A stretch of DNA of 64,000 nucleotides from Stenotrophomonas humi (GCF_001431415.1 NZ_LDJI01000022.1:29865-93864), one strand, 5' to 3'; positions 1-9,182 are shown, numbered from the stretch's first letter. The notes: a model not told the origin generated them from the letters alone. Translations and numbers: made by a program.

Positions 1-1304
1 CCCGCCAGGCCGGGCGCAGCCTGGACCTGCAGTACTACATGTGGCACGACGACATGGTCGGCCACCTGCTCGCCAACGATGTCTACCAGGCCGCCGAACG
101 TGGTGTGCGCGTGCGCCTGCTGCTGGACGACATGAATGCCGCCGGGCTCGACGCGCAGATGATGGCGCTGGACACCCACCCCAACATCGAGATCCGCCTG
201 TACAACCCGTTCCGCAACCGTGACGGCCTGTGGCGGTTGCTGGAAATGGTGCAACGTGCCTTCAGCATCAACTACCGCATGCACAACAAGGCCTGGATCG
301 CCGATGGCCGGGTGGCCATCGTCGGCGGCCGCAACATCGGTGAAGAGTATTTCGACGCACGTCCGGACGTGAACTTCCGGGATCTGGACCTGCTGCTGGC
401 CGGCCCGGTGGCCGCCGACGCCAGCCGCATATTCGACACGTTCTGGAACAGCCAGGAAGTCGTGCCGATCAGCGCGCTGCAACACAACACCAAGCAGCAG
501 ATGAAGAACTTCATCGACCAGGCCAAGCTCGAAGCCCGTGAGCAGGAAGCGGTGCCCTACCTGCAGCGGGTCCGCGCGCGACTGGACGACAGCTACCTCG
601 GCAACCGGCTGGCACTGCACTGGACCTCGCAGGTGCATATCCGCTCCGACCCCCCGAGCAAGCGCAAGGATGCCGATCCCCGTGACTGGCTGGTCACGCA
701 CCTGGCACAGGAGCTGGGCAGCGCCCGGCACAAGTCGCTGCTGATCTCGCCCTATTTCGTGCCCGGTGCCGCCGGCACCAAGGCGCTGATCGGCCAGGTG
801 AAGAACGGCGTGCAGGTCGGCATCATCACCAACTCGCTGGCGGCCAACGATGTGGCCGCCGTGCACAGCGGCTACATGCATTACCGCCGGCCACTGCTGG
901 CCGGTGGCGTGCAGCTGTACGAACTGAAATCGCATGGCCACACCGGGCGTGCATCAACCTTTGGCAGCAGCGGTGCCAGCCTGCATACCAAGGCGTTCGT
1001 GGTGGATGACCGCCGCGGCTTTGTCGGCTCGTTCAACCTGGACCCGCGTTCGGCCTACCTCAACACCGAGATGGGCGTGCTGTTCGATGACCCGGTACTG
1101 GCCGCGCGGCTGCGCAGCGAATACCTGCGCCTGTCGGATGCCGATCTGAGTTACTGGGTATACCTGAGCAAGGGCTCGGATCTGCGCTGGCTGGACCGCA
1201 GCGCGACACCGCCGATCACCTATCGCACCGAGCCGGACACCACGCTGCTGCAGCGGGCCACCACCCGCGTGATCAGCTGGCTGCCACTGGAGTCGCAGCT
1301 GTAG
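1..1304 (+). CDS. Phospholipase D family protein, cardiolipin synthase-like (5' truncated)
   Basis: This is the C-terminal part of a two-domain phospholipase D superfamily enzyme; the reading frame is open to the first base of the window, so the start lies outside. Two HxKxxxxD motifs are visible, one reading HNKAWIAD followed by a GGRNIGEEYFD segment, and a later one reading HTKAFVVDD followed by GSFNLDPRS. That pairing is typical of the cardiolipin synthase C / YmdC-like branch, which makes phospholipids by phosphatidyl transfer at the inner membrane. The exact substrate cannot be decided here. The following gene is convergent and begins 15 bp beyond the stop codon. Confidence 0.85.
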   Translation, partial: RQAGRSLDLQYYMWHDDMVGHLLANDVYQAAERGVRVRLLLDDMNAAGLDAQMMALDTHPNIEIRLYNPFRNRDGLWRLLEMVQRAFSINYRMHNKAWIADGRVAIVGGRNIGEEYFDARPDVNFRDLDLLLAGPVAADASRIFDTFWNSQEVVPISALQHNTKQQMKNFIDQAKLEAREQEAVPYLQRVRARLDDSYLGNRLALHWTSQVHIRSDPPSKRKDADPRDWLVTHLAQELGSARHKSLLISPYFVPGAAGTKALIGQVKNGVQVGIITNSLAANDVAAVHSGYMHYRRPLLAGGVQLYELKSHGHTGRASTFGSSGASLHTKAFVVDDRRGFVGSFNLDPRSAYLNTEMGVLFDDPVLAARLRSEYLRLSDADLSYWVYLSKGSDLRWLDRSATPPITYRTEPDTTLLQRATTRVISWLPLESQL

Positions 1305-1319
1305 CGGCGTAATCGCTGC

Positions 1320-2408
1320 TCAGCTGTTGCCGGCAGGTGCCTGCCGGTTCACCCGCTTCCACAGCCACACCACGACATGCGGCGGCAGCTTGGTCGACAA
1401 CGCGGCCAATGCCTGTTCCTCCGACATGCGCCCACCGGCATGCAGCATGGCCGCACTGGCCGCCAGGCGGCCCACATGCAGCGACCGCGCCAATCCGGTC
1501 GGCACCTGCGCATCGACGTCCCGCAACGCCTGCATGATCGGCGGCGCCAGTTTCCAGTGCTCGGCGATGCGTATCGCCGTGGGTACGGTGCAACGCTCCA
1601 GCGCCTCCAGCAAGGTCCCCGCCTCGCGCGTGCGCAGCGGCGAGCGGGCCAGCACGTCGGCGGTGGCCTGCATCACCATCGCCCCGCTCAACCCCAGCAG
1701 CAGCCCGGCCAACTGTGCGGCAAAGCCGTCTTCCTGCTCCATGCTGCGTGCATGGTCAGCCGCAGCCAACGACAGGACCAGGGTGTAATCCCACAGTTGG
1801 CGCGCGAACACCGCATCCTCGCCGCTGGCGGCCTGCATCACCGGCTGCACCAGTGCGGCGGAAATGATCTGGCGGATGCCATCGTTGCCGATCAGGGTCA
1901 CCGCACGCTCGATGCTCTGCACATCCTGCCGCTGCAATCGATACAGCGGGCTGTTGGCGATGCGCAGCAAGGTGGCGGCAAGCACCGCGTCACTGCCGAT
2001 GATGCGCGCGATCGAGCGCGAGGACGCCGCACTGTCATTGACGCTCTGGATGAGCTGCGGCAGCAGGTTCGGGCGGCGAGGCGTATAGCGCGAGGAAAGA
2101 TCGGCGCGGGTCAGCGCGGCATCCACGTCGTCAACCACCGCGCGCTGCACACGCAATGGCGCATCGTCCGCCACGGCCAGCGCATGCAGCAGAAAACGCC
2201 GCTGCAGGTCACCGACGGCCACCGCTGCAATGGCAACCGGCAAGTCGGTTTCCACGGGCGCGACGTCGCGTGTCCTGCCGCTCGGCGTAGCCGTCTGCAC
2301 ACGGCCACGCAGCCAGAACCAGGCGATACCGCCCACGATCACTGCTGCCAGGATTGCCGAAAAGATCACCATGCCGAAAGTGGGAAACGCCGATGCGGAC
2401 CAATGCAT
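1320..2408 (-). CDS. Membrane-anchored HDOD domain protein
   Basis: A 362-residue protein with one N-terminal transmembrane helix (about residues 11-33) ending in a WLRGR stop-transfer patch. The cytoplasmic portion carries an HDOD domain from about residue 115, with the characteristic LPQLIQSVNDS start, a SDAVLAATLLRIANSPLY segment and an IGNDGIRQII helix. HDOD domains are related to HD-GYP domains but lack the catalytic metal ligands, and are usually found in signalling proteins. No partner domain is present, so the input is unknown. The start is the ATG just before the hydrophobic helix; its ribosome binding site is weak. Confidence 0.8.
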   Translation of the reverse strand: MHWSASAFPTFGMVIFSAILAAVIVGGIAWFWLRGRVQTATPSGRTRDVAPVETDLPVAIAAVAVGDLQRRFLLHALAVADDAPLRVQRAVVDDVDAALTRADLSSRYTPRRPNLLPQLIQSVNDSAASSRSIARIIGSDAVLAATLLRIANSPLYRLQRQDVQSIERAVTLIGNDGIRQIISAALVQPVMQAASGEDAVFARQLWDYTLVLSLAAADHARSMEQEDGFAAQLAGLLLGLSGAMVMQATADVLARSPLRTREAGTLLEALERCTVPTAIRIAEHWKLAPPIMQALRDVDAQVPTGLARSLHVGRLAASAAMLHAGGRMSEEQALAALSTKLPPHVVVWLWKRVNRQAPAGNS

Positions 2409-2486
2409 GTCATATCGGCAGCCAGCTCGGCTTCTTCAACAGCCCGGTGCTGACTGGCGCTGACCATTCCGCACGGCATCACGGCA

Positions 2487-2777
2487 TCACGGCTTCATCT
2501 GCTCCAGGCGAACCCCCATCGGCCCCTGCAACGAGCCATCCTCGTTGACGGTGAAAGCCACCGGCTCGCCCTCGGATCCCGGCACATGCACCGTCACGGT
2601 ATCGCCCTCGCGTACATACCGCGCCTGCTGCACCTGGCCCAACAGCGACACCGAGGCCTTGCCGTCGGCCTCGAAGGTATAACGCAACAGCTGCGCCGAA
2701 TCGCTGTAGGTGCCACGCGGGCCTTGGCTGCAGGCAGCCAGCAGCGTGACCAGGGTGACGATCAGCAAATTCCTCAT
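2487..2777 (-). CDS. Small putative lipoprotein
   Basis: A 96-residue protein with a lipoprotein signal: MRNLLIVTLVTLLAAC places the lipid-modified Cys at residue 16. The mature part (about 80 residues) is predicted to be a small beta-rich domain with alternating polar and hydrophobic residues; no family was recognised. A GGAAGA ribosome binding site lies 8 bases before the ATG. It is 78 bp upstream of the HDOD gene on the same strand and could be cotranscribed with it. It is divergent from the esterase lipoprotein at 2905. Confidence 0.65.
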   Translation of the reverse strand: MRNLLIVTLVTLLAACSQGPRGTYSDSAQLLRYTFEADGKASVSLLGQVQQARYVREGDTVTVHVPGSEGEPVAFTVNEDGSLQGPMGVRLEQMKP

Positions 2778-2904
2778 GCGGGCATCTTCCAGAAGGTGCT
2801 GCCGTGGCAGCCACGGCGTTGGCCCACAATTCTGGCATATCGCCTGCTGCCTGCTGCCGGTGTTGGGTTAGGCTGCGGCGACCTTCCCGCCATGGCCGGC
2901 CCCG

Positions 2905-3693
2905 ATGCGACGCACCCTGATGCTGCTGTTCCTGTCCGTGTTGGCTGGCTGCGCCAGCAGTTCCACCGTTACTGGCGATCCGGGCGGCTATTTCGTTGCC
3001 CGTGAACTGGCAATCGAAGGGCGTCAGTTCCGCTACCGGGTATTCGTGCCAGCCGCGCACGTGCCACGACCGCTGCCGGTGCTGCTGTTCCTGCATGGCT
3101 CGGGCGAGCGCGGCGACGACGGCATCAAGCCCACGCAGGCCGGCGTCGGCCCGTGGATCACTCAGCACAAGGACAGCTTCCCGGCACTGGTGGTGTTCCC
3201 ACAGGTGCCAGATGACGAAGAGTGGCGTGGCCGCAACGCGCGCATGGCGCTGGCGGCACTGGATGCGGCCAATGCCGAATTCGCCACCGACCCTGCACGC
3301 AACTACATCAGCGGCATTTCCATGGGCGGGTACGGCACCTGGGAACTGGCGCTGACCCGGCCAACGCAGTTCGCCGCGGTGATGCCGATCTGCGGCGCGC
3401 TCCTGGCACCGCGTGCGGAGCGCCCCGGCCTGGTGGTTGATCAGGTGGCCGGCAGCGCCGATCCCTATGAAACCGTTGCCTCACGCCTGCATGGGGTACC
3501 GGTGTGGATGTTCCATGGCGCGCTCGATGCACTGGTGCCCCCGCGCGACGATCGGGCCATCGCAGAGGCCAGCCAGAAACGGCAGGCTGGCTTCCGCTAC
3601 ACCGAGTATCCGGACACCCAGCACAACGCCTGGGATCCGACCTACCGAAATCCTGCCGTCTGGGAATGGATGTTCAGCCAGCGGCGCCAATGA
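2905..3693 (+). CDS. Putative lipoprotein alpha/beta hydrolase (prolyl oligopeptidase / PHB-depolymerase-like esterase family)
   Basis: A 262-residue protein with a lipobox (LSVLAGCAS, Cys at residue 15) and an alpha/beta-hydrolase fold. Visible landmarks are the LLFLHGSGERG oxyanion-hole segment, the nucleophile elbow GISMGGYGTW with Ser in G-x-S-x-G, the acid in the GALDALVPP segment, and the His in DTQHNAWDPTY. The overall pattern is that of the prolyl-oligopeptidase-like esterases often annotated as phospholipase/carboxylesterase or dienelactone-hydrolase-like. It probably acts in the periplasm, anchored to a membrane. The natural substrate is unknown. Confidence 0.8.
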   Translation: MRRTLMLLFLSVLAGCASSSTVTGDPGGYFVARELAIEGRQFRYRVFVPAAHVPRPLPVLLFLHGSGERGDDGIKPTQAGVGPWITQHKDSFPALVVFPQVPDDEEWRGRNARMALAALDAANAEFATDPARNYISGISMGGYGTWELALTRPTQFAAVMPICGALLAPRAERPGLVVDQVAGSADPYETVASRLHGVPVWMFHGALDALVPPRDDRAIAEASQKRQAGFRYTEYPDTQHNAWDPTYRNPAVWEWMFSQRRQ

Positions 3694-3795
3694 AGGCATC
3701 TGCTCGGTTGAAGCGGGCAACAAGGGATACAAGAAGGGCGATCACGCTTTCCGCATGATCGCCCTGTCTTTGCCCGCAATGGCCGTTGCCTGCGC

Positions 3796-4431
3796 TCAGC
3801 CAACCCCACGCAGCGCCAGGGTCAACGCCAGCACGCTCAGGATCACCGCGATGGTGCCATCGAGCACGCGCCAGGTGGACGGCTTGGTGAACAGCGGTGC
3901 CAGCAGCCGTGCACCCAACCCCTGTGCGGTCAGCCACACGCCGCTGGCGGTAACCACACCCGCCGCGAATGCCATGCGCGATTCACCGAAGTTCTCGGCG
4001 ATGGAGCCGATCACCATCATGTCCAGCCAGAAGTGCGGGTTGATGATCGAAAAGCCCGCTGCGGCCATCAACGCCGTCCGCAGGGACTGTTCGGCATTGT
4101 CATCCAGCTGCATGCCTCCGCCACCCTGCATCGCACGCCGGGCCGACATCACCGCATAGCAACTCAGGAACGCCACACCGCCCCACAACAGCACCGTGGT
4201 CAACCACGGCATCTGCTCGGTAAGCGTGCGCAACCCGGTCACACTGGCCAGGATGAAGACCGCATCGATGGCAAAGCAGGTGGCGATGATCGGAATCACG
4301 TGCTGGCGCATGATGCCTTGGCGCAGGATGAACGCACTCTGCGCACCAACAATGGCAAACAGACCGATACCGATACCTGCCCCACTGAGCCAGGCGCTGC
4401 CGGCGGCTTGGGCGGAAACAACAGAAAACAT
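3796..4431 (-). CDS. argO: LysE/ArgO-family basic amino acid exporter
   Basis: A 211-residue polytopic membrane protein of the LysE/ArgO exporter family, with about six hydrophobic helices and the conserved GLFAIVGAQSAFILRQG segment near the N-terminus. Members export arginine or lysine to prevent toxic accumulation. The ATG at 4431 is preferred over upstream in-frame codons because it lies directly before the first helix. The divergent neighbour is an ArgP/LysG-type LysR regulator, the classical activator of this exporter, which supports the assignment. Confidence 0.85.
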   Translation of the reverse strand: MFSVVSAQAAGSAWLSGAGIGIGLFAIVGAQSAFILRQGIMRQHVIPIIATCFAIDAVFILASVTGLRTLTEQMPWLTTVLLWGGVAFLSCYAVMSARRAMQGGGGMQLDDNAEQSLRTALMAAAGFSIINPHFWLDMMVIGSIAENFGESRMAFAAGVVTASGVWLTAQGLGARLLAPLFTKPSTWRVLDGTIAVILSVLALTLALRGVG

Positions 4432-4535
4432 GGGGGAACTGCCTTTTTTCGGGGGAGGGTCGCAGCGGGAAGTACCCACCGGCACGACCGGACGCGGCAA
4501 TTGTCGCAATGCAGCATCAAAAAGTAGAGCTAAAC

Positions 4536-4557
4536 TTCGTTAACCATCTTTAGCGAA
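4536..4557. promoter_or_regulatory. Inverted repeat, candidate ArgP operator
   Basis: TTCGTTAA at 4536-4543 and TTAGCGAA at 4550-4557 form an imperfect inverted repeat (7 of 8 arm positions pair) in the argO-argP intergenic region. It sits 9 bases before the argP ATG. LysR regulators bind such dyads between divergent target and regulator genes. Its role is inferred. Confidence 0.45.
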
Positions 4558-4566
4558 ACTTAATTC

Positions 4567-5472
4567 ATGCGCATCGACCATTCGCAACTGCGTGCACTGG
4601 CGGCGGTCATCCGCGAAGGCAGCTTCGAACGCGCGGCCCAATCACTGAACGTCACCGCCTCGGCGATATCGCAACGGATCAAGGCGCTGGAGGACCGGGT
4701 GGGAAAACTGCTGGTCAAACGCAGCATCCCCACCGAGGCCACGCTGGAAGGCCAGGTGCTGGTACAGCTGGCCGAACAGACCGCCCTGCTGGAGCGGGAT
4801 GCCTTCGAGCGCATCGGCATCTCCGACAGCGAGCTGCCGCGCGCCAGCATCCCGGTGGCGGTCAATCACGACAGCATGGAAACCTGGTTTCCGCAGGCCG
4901 TGCATTCCTTCTCCCAGACCACCAGCACCACCCTGGACCTGCATACCGAGGATCAGGACCACACCGTCGCGCTGCTGCGCCAAGGCGCCGTGCTCGGTGC
5001 GGTCACGACCTTGTCCGAGCCCGTGCAGGGTTGCCAGATCCACGAGCTGGGCAGCATCCGCTATGCCGCAACCTGTACGCCGGAGTTCCACGCGCGCTAC
5101 TTCGCCAAGGGTGTGAACGCCCAGTCGCTGGCCCAGGCACCGGTGCTGGTGTTCAACCGCAAGGACGACCTGCAGGCCCGCTATGCCCGGCGCATTGCCG
5201 GCATCGACCAGCCGTTGAACGCACCGACCTGGTGGATTCCCTCCACCCGCGCCTTCGTCCACGCCAACCTCGGCGGCCTCGGCTGGACCATGAACCCGCT
5301 GCCGCTGGTGCAGCAGCAACTGGAAAGCGGCCGGCTGGTCTACGTGAAAGCCCGTGCCTGGGAGGATGTACCGCTGTACTGGCAGCACTGGAAGGGCGAA
5401 GTGAAGACCATGGCGCTGCTGACCCGCGCGATCCTGCAGGCCTCATCCATGCTGGTGCGGAAACGGAAGTAA
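4567..5472 (+). CDS. argP: LysR-family regulator ArgP (IciA/LysG type)
   Basis: A 301-residue LysR-type transcription factor. The N-terminal helix-turn-helix (about residues 5-60) reads LRALAAVIREGSFERAAQSL followed by TASAISQRIKALEDRVG, close to ArgP of enterobacteria; the rest is the periplasmic-binding-like effector domain. ArgP activates the arginine/lysine exporter gene in response to basic amino acids, and the exporter lies divergently 135 bp away. The start ATG is immediately before the conserved MRIDHSQLRAL segment. Confidence 0.88.
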   Translation: MRIDHSQLRALAAVIREGSFERAAQSLNVTASAISQRIKALEDRVGKLLVKRSIPTEATLEGQVLVQLAEQTALLERDAFERIGISDSELPRASIPVAVNHDSMETWFPQAVHSFSQTTSTTLDLHTEDQDHTVALLRQGAVLGAVTTLSEPVQGCQIHELGSIRYAATCTPEFHARYFAKGVNAQSLAQAPVLVFNRKDDLQARYARRIAGIDQPLNAPTWWIPSTRAFVHANLGGLGWTMNPLPLVQQQLESGRLVYVKARAWEDVPLYWQHWKGEVKTMALLTRAILQASSMLVRKRK

Positions 5473-5599
5473 GCCGCACCGGCCACTCACCACCCGGCAC
5501 TTTGCTGCGCTGCAAGTTGCCCCAATGGACAGTGCCGCACCGCCGCCCGCAGCTGGATGCTGACCGGACCATCAGGACCCACCTGCCCGGAGCTGCCGC

Positions 5600-6739
5600 A
5601 TGTCGATCATCCGATCCATTCCCGTCGTTGCTTCATGGTTTCTCGGCGCCGTCGCCGTTCCGCTCGCAGGCGCGCTGGCACTCATGCTCCCCTCCAATGC
5701 CGCCGCATTGGATTGCGGCAGCAACAACGGCTACACCTGCACCGGTGCCGCCACCCAGTACGCAGGTGGCTTCAACCCCGGCGTCGGCCAGGGCGGCTTT
5801 GGCGGTGGTACCTGCACCGCCACCCGGACCCCGGTGGTGTTCATCCCGGGCAACGGCGACAGCGCGATCAGTTTCGACATGCCTGCCGGCGCAGTCAGCG
5901 GCTACGGCACGCCGCCGCTGTCCACCTATGCCGAACTCAAGGCAGCCGGATACAACGACTGCGAACTGTTCGGCATCACCTACCTGAGCGCCAGCGAGCG
6001 CGCCGCGCCGCAGAACAACTATCACTCACCGGCCACCTACCAGGTCATCAAGACCTTCATCGACAAGGTCAATGCCTATACCGGCAAGAGCCAGGTGGAC
6101 CTGGTGACGCATTCGCTGGGTTCGACGATGGCGTTGGCGACGATCAAGTACCACGGCTACCAGGGCAGCGTGCGTCGTTTCATCAACATCGCCGGCGGCC
6201 TGCGCGGCCTGCAGACCTGCCGCAGCACCGGCTATCAATCGGCCCTGGCACCCACCTGCAATGCCGAGGCCTATGTCTTCCCGTACAACTACTACACGTT
6301 CGGCCTGTATCCGAGTACCGGCGTGACCTACTACGGCTACAACCGCTGGACCGGCAGCGGCTCGGGCAGCCTGCGCACCTTCCCGGCCAGCTACAGCAGC
6401 ATTCGCTTCTATACGATCACCGCCGGGCTTCGCGATCAGGTGCATTGCTTCACCACCAGCTACAGCGCCGGTTGCGGTGATGGCGCACTGTTCAACACGT
6501 CCACCAATGTCTACGCACAGGTGGACGTGGGCGCAGGCAGCAGCGCTTACAGTTTCGACTGGGATTGGAGCGACGGCAGCCCTTACAACTTCGGTGGCGG
6601 TGATACCAGCAATGGCGTTGGCCACTTCCGTTCGAAGAACAACAGCGGCGTCATTGTCCGCAACATGCTCACCAGCGACTGCACCAGCAATTGCGCCGCC
6701 GGCTACAGCGGCGTGTATGGCCCTGCGGTCAATCGCTGA
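5600..6739 (+). CDS. Secreted PhaZ7-like poly(3-hydroxybutyrate) depolymerase / lipase-like hydrolase
   Basis: A 379-residue exported protein (signal peptide about residues 1-37). From the mature start it follows recalled Paucimonas lemoignei PhaZ7, an extracellular depolymerase of amorphous PHB, almost segment by segment: QYAGGFNPGVGQGGFGGG, GNGDSAISFDMP, GYGTPPLSTYAELKAAGYND and KTFIDKVNAYTGKSQVD. The triad can be placed as Ser172 (lipase box THSLG), Asp279 (AGLRDQV) and His342 (GVGHFRSK). The His near the PhaZ7 active site (FIHGNGD) is Pro83 here (FIPGNGD). Surface aromatic regions between residues 205 and 260 differ. Substrate could be PHB or another polyester; the family resemblance is strong, the substrate is inferred. 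Confidence 0.85.
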   Translation: MSIIRSIPVVASWFLGAVAVPLAGALALMLPSNAAALDCGSNNGYTCTGAATQYAGGFNPGVGQGGFGGGTCTATRTPVVFIPGNGDSAISFDMPAGAVSGYGTPPLSTYAELKAAGYNDCELFGITYLSASERAAPQNNYHSPATYQVIKTFIDKVNAYTGKSQVDLVTHSLGSTMALATIKYHGYQGSVRRFINIAGGLRGLQTCRSTGYQSALAPTCNAEAYVFPYNYYTFGLYPSTGVTYYGYNRWTGSGSGSLRTFPASYSSIRFYTITAGLRDQVHCFTTSYSAGCGDGALFNTSTNVYAQVDVGAGSSAYSFDWDWSDGSPYNFGGGDTSNGVGHFRSKNNSGVIVRNMLTSDCTSNCAAGYSGVYGPAVNR

Positions 6740-6748
6740 GCGGGACCA

Positions 6749-7501
6749 TCAATCAAAGTACAAGGCCAGGCCCACGCCGCCCTGCCAGTCGATCGTTTCG
6801 TTGTCCAGCCCGCGCAGGAACGAGGCATCCAGCTGCAGCCGTGGCGTGGCCATCCACGTCACGCCGGCACCGGCCGCACGCATGTACTGCGCGCCGGTGC
6901 CGTAACCGCCTTCCACATACGCCGACGCGCTTTCTCCCAATGGAAAGCCGTAGCTCGGCGAGAAAAGCCAGCCGCTGCCGTTGTCACCCCATTGCCGGTC
7001 GGCATACAGCGCCAGGCTGGTATCGGCCGGCAATCCCCAGGCCATTGTGACCCCGAGGTCATAGTCGTGACAGCCGTCGCCCAGCGGTGCACGGCCCCAT
7101 GGCAGCGTTGCACCACCTTTGAATGCCAGCGAGAACTGCTCGCCCTGCATCGCCGGCGCCCACTTCAGCGCGACGCTGCCGTCACCGCTGCCGGTATCAC
7201 GCTCGCGAATGCCAGCGCCGCGTACCCGGAGGCCGCCCCAGGTGTCAGCGCCCAGCTGCAGCTCGGTGGTTGCGGATAAACCCAGCCGCAGCAGCGTGTC
7301 GGCTGTCCAGGCCGTTGTGGTGACCCCGTCGCTGCGGTCGCGACTACCATCGGGCAGCCCCTGCTCCCAGACGAAGACGCCCTTGCCCACCGTGCTGGTG
7401 GAAAAACCGATGCCGGGGCGGTCGTACTCGGGCGCCTCGCCGGCCCATGCACTCATGCTGGCCGAGACCAGGATCGGGAACATCACGAGTCGTCGTTTCA
7501 T
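6749..7501 (-). CDS. Outer-membrane transporter-like protein (phenol MetA-pathway family)
   Basis: A 250-residue exported protein with a signal peptide (cleavage after SAWA, about residue 20). The mature chain has alternating amphipathic strands and ends in an aromatic residue (LALYFD), as expected of an outer-membrane beta barrel. Features such as RPGIGFSTSTVGKGVFVWEQG resemble proteins annotated as putative MetA-pathway-of-phenol-degradation transporters. No catabolic genes are nearby, so that name should not be taken as function. It is convergent with the PhaZ7-like gene, 9 bp apart. Confidence 0.65.
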   Translation of the reverse strand: MKRRLVMFPILVSASMSAWAGEAPEYDRPGIGFSTSTVGKGVFVWEQGLPDGSRDRSDGVTTTAWTADTLLRLGLSATTELQLGADTWGGLRVRGAGIRERDTGSGDGSVALKWAPAMQGEQFSLAFKGGATLPWGRAPLGDGCHDYDLGVTMAWGLPADTSLALYADRQWGDNGSGWLFSPSYGFPLGESASAYVEGGYGTGAQYMRAAGAGVTWMATPRLQLDASFLRGLDNETIDWQGGVGLALYFD

Positions 7502-7620
7502 ACTGTGATGCTCCCATGCTGGCGCGCAGTGATTGTGTGAAGCCGGGACGGGTTGCGCTGTCCAGCCCCATGTCGCTCGAGAGGAGAAAGCGCGTTCCCC
7601 TCATCGAACGGCAATCACTC

Positions 7621-8544
7621 TCAGCCCTTGAGCAGTGCGAAATCCAATGCACCGATCACCGCCGCCACCTGCGCGTCATTGCACTGCTGTGGCGTGGCCT
7701 TGGCGCTGTCCGGATAGACCTCGGTGGTGGTCGTGTAACGCGCACCGCTGACACTGGCGCACAGCCCCAGCGCCTTGAGCGGGTATTCGATCACGCCCGG
7801 AGCCACCACCGGCGAACCAATGATCTCGCCGCGCGCATCGGCCGGGGCGATATGCGTGACCTTCTCCACTTCGGCATTGACCGCCTGCTGGAACGCCGGC
7901 TGACGGTTGTCGCTGTCATCCACCAGATAGAAGCCATCCGGAATCTCGCCCGGCTCGAACGGCTTGCCATCGCGCGCGGCCAATGCCGGACGGAACTCGC
8001 TCTCGTCGGTGTCGGTGGTTTCGTGCAGATCGATGTGCATCACGATGTGGCCCTTCAACGGTGCCACCAGTGCCATCAACGCAGCCGATTCCGGTGCAGG
8101 ACTGTTCGGCACGAATGAACGATTGGGGTCCAACGCCAATGCGTTCCAACGCTGGACACGCTCATAGCCCCAGGGGCTTACGCACGGCACAACCAGCAGG
8201 TTGCACTTCCCGGCATAGTCAGCCGCATGCTGATCGATGAACTGCAGCGCACCCTGCACGCCGCTGGTTTCGTAACCATGTACGCCGCCCGTGACCAGCA
8301 TCACCGGCAAGGCATCGTTCCAGTTGCGGCTGCGCACCGCCAACAACGGATAACGACCGCTTGGATAATCCAGTTCACCGTATTGCGACACGTCAAAACG
8401 TTCGCGCAATGCATCGATCTTCGCCACCACTTCATCGGCATGACTGCGCTGCACCACCTGGCGCTCCAACCACTGCGCGCGTTCGGACGCACCCCACGGC
8501 TGGCCCGGCGTACCCACCGGATAGAAAGCGGCAACAGTATTCAT
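7621..8544 (-). CDS. M14-family zinc carboxypeptidase-like / succinylglutamate desuccinylase-like hydrolase
   Basis: A 307-residue cytoplasmic protein with no signal peptide. Zinc-site motifs of the M14 fold are visible: HxxE in GGVHGYETSG, the DPNRSF segment, and the HIDLHE segment supplying the third ligand. The C-terminal region contains TTTEVYPD, which could supply the general-base Glu. It resembles M14 proteins related to aspartoacylase and succinylglutamate desuccinylase, which release acyl or amino-acid groups. The substrate is unknown. A GAGG ribosome binding site precedes the ATG. Confidence 0.75.
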   Translation of the reverse strand: MNTVAAFYPVGTPGQPWGASERAQWLERQVVQRSHADEVVAKIDALRERFDVSQYGELDYPSGRYPLLAVRSRNWNDALPVMLVTGGVHGYETSGVQGALQFIDQHAADYAGKCNLLVVPCVSPWGYERVQRWNALALDPNRSFVPNSPAPESAALMALVAPLKGHIVMHIDLHETTDTDESEFRPALAARDGKPFEPGEIPDGFYLVDDSDNRQPAFQQAVNAEVEKVTHIAPADARGEIIGSPVVAPGVIEYPLKALGLCASVSGARYTTTTEVYPDSAKATPQQCNDAQVAAVIGALDFALLKG

Positions 8545-8739
8545 GCGGTACCTCGTTGAAGATGACGGTCAGGCGCGCACTCTACACCCAAGCCGCGCTG
8601 CGTTCAGTTGCCGAAAGCCATGCAGGATGAACCCCGCTTCAACCCGGGTGCCCGGCCTTCACTTCCGGTTTTCCCGCAAGCGCGCAGGGTTGTCGCCAGG
8701 GATCCCCATCCCGGTTGCCAACACTCGGAGGAGAAGATC

Positions 8740-9111
8740 ATGCGCACTTTCCACAACACACTTGCCACCACTCTCGTCGGATTGGGAATGCTGGTCGCCG
8801 CCAGTGCCCAGGCGCAGACCTACGGCCCTCGCGATGAAGGCCGCCGTTTCAACGATGGCAGCCGGGTCGAATGCCGCAAGGTCGAAGTGGCCAACAATGC
8901 CCGTGACCAGAACCGTATCGCCGGCACCGCCACCGGTGCGGTGGTCGGCGGCCTGCTCGGCAACCAGGTTGGCGGTGGCAGTGGCCGCAAGGTCGCCACC
9001 GCTGCAGGTGCGGTGGCAGGCGGTCTGGTCGGCCGCAATGTCCAGGGCCGCAACCAGGAACGCAACGGCCAGCGGGTCGTCGAGACACGCTGCGAACGCG
9101 TTTACCGCTAG
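8740..9111 (+). CDS. Glycine-zipper 2TM domain protein
   Basis: A 123-residue exported protein with signal peptide (cleavage near ASAQA, about residue 25). The centre (about residues 60-105) is two glycine-zipper helices, GTATGAVVGGLLGNQVGG and AAGAVAGGLVGRNVQG, as in the SlyB/17-kDa antigen type of envelope protein. The C-terminus has a VVETRCERVY segment typical of these proteins. The role is in the envelope but not further defined. The start at 8740 is supported by a strong CGGAGGAG ribosome binding site; upstream in-frame codons lack one. A perfect terminator follows the gene. Confidence 0.8.
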   Translation: MRTFHNTLATTLVGLGMLVAASAQAQTYGPRDEGRRFNDGSRVECRKVEVANNARDQNRIAGTATGAVVGGLLGNQVGGGSGRKVATAAGAVAGGLVGRNVQGRNQERNGQRVVETRCERVYR

Positions 9112-9130
9112 ACCACCCCATCCCCCTGAA

Positions 9131-9163
9131 AACGACAAAGGCCCCGAAGGGGCCTTTGTCGTT
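9131..9163 (+). terminator. Rho-independent terminator
   Basis: Perfect 15-bp inverted repeat with a GAA loop lying between convergent genes. The U-rich right arm (CTTTGTCGTT) serves the glycine-zipper gene and the mirror image could serve the acyltransferase gene on the other strand. Confidence 0.85.
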
Positions 9164-9182
9164 CGATGACCGTCATATGGCG

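Noticed and set aside
1377..2453. Long open frame (358 codons) on the plus strand opposite the HDOD gene
   Set aside because: It is Arg/Gln/His-rich with no domain and is fully antisense to a well-supported gene; typical of high-GC shadow frames.
6749..7501. Phenol degradation gene
   Set aside because: The family name only reflects similarity of an outer-membrane protein; no aromatic catabolism genes are in the neighbourhood.
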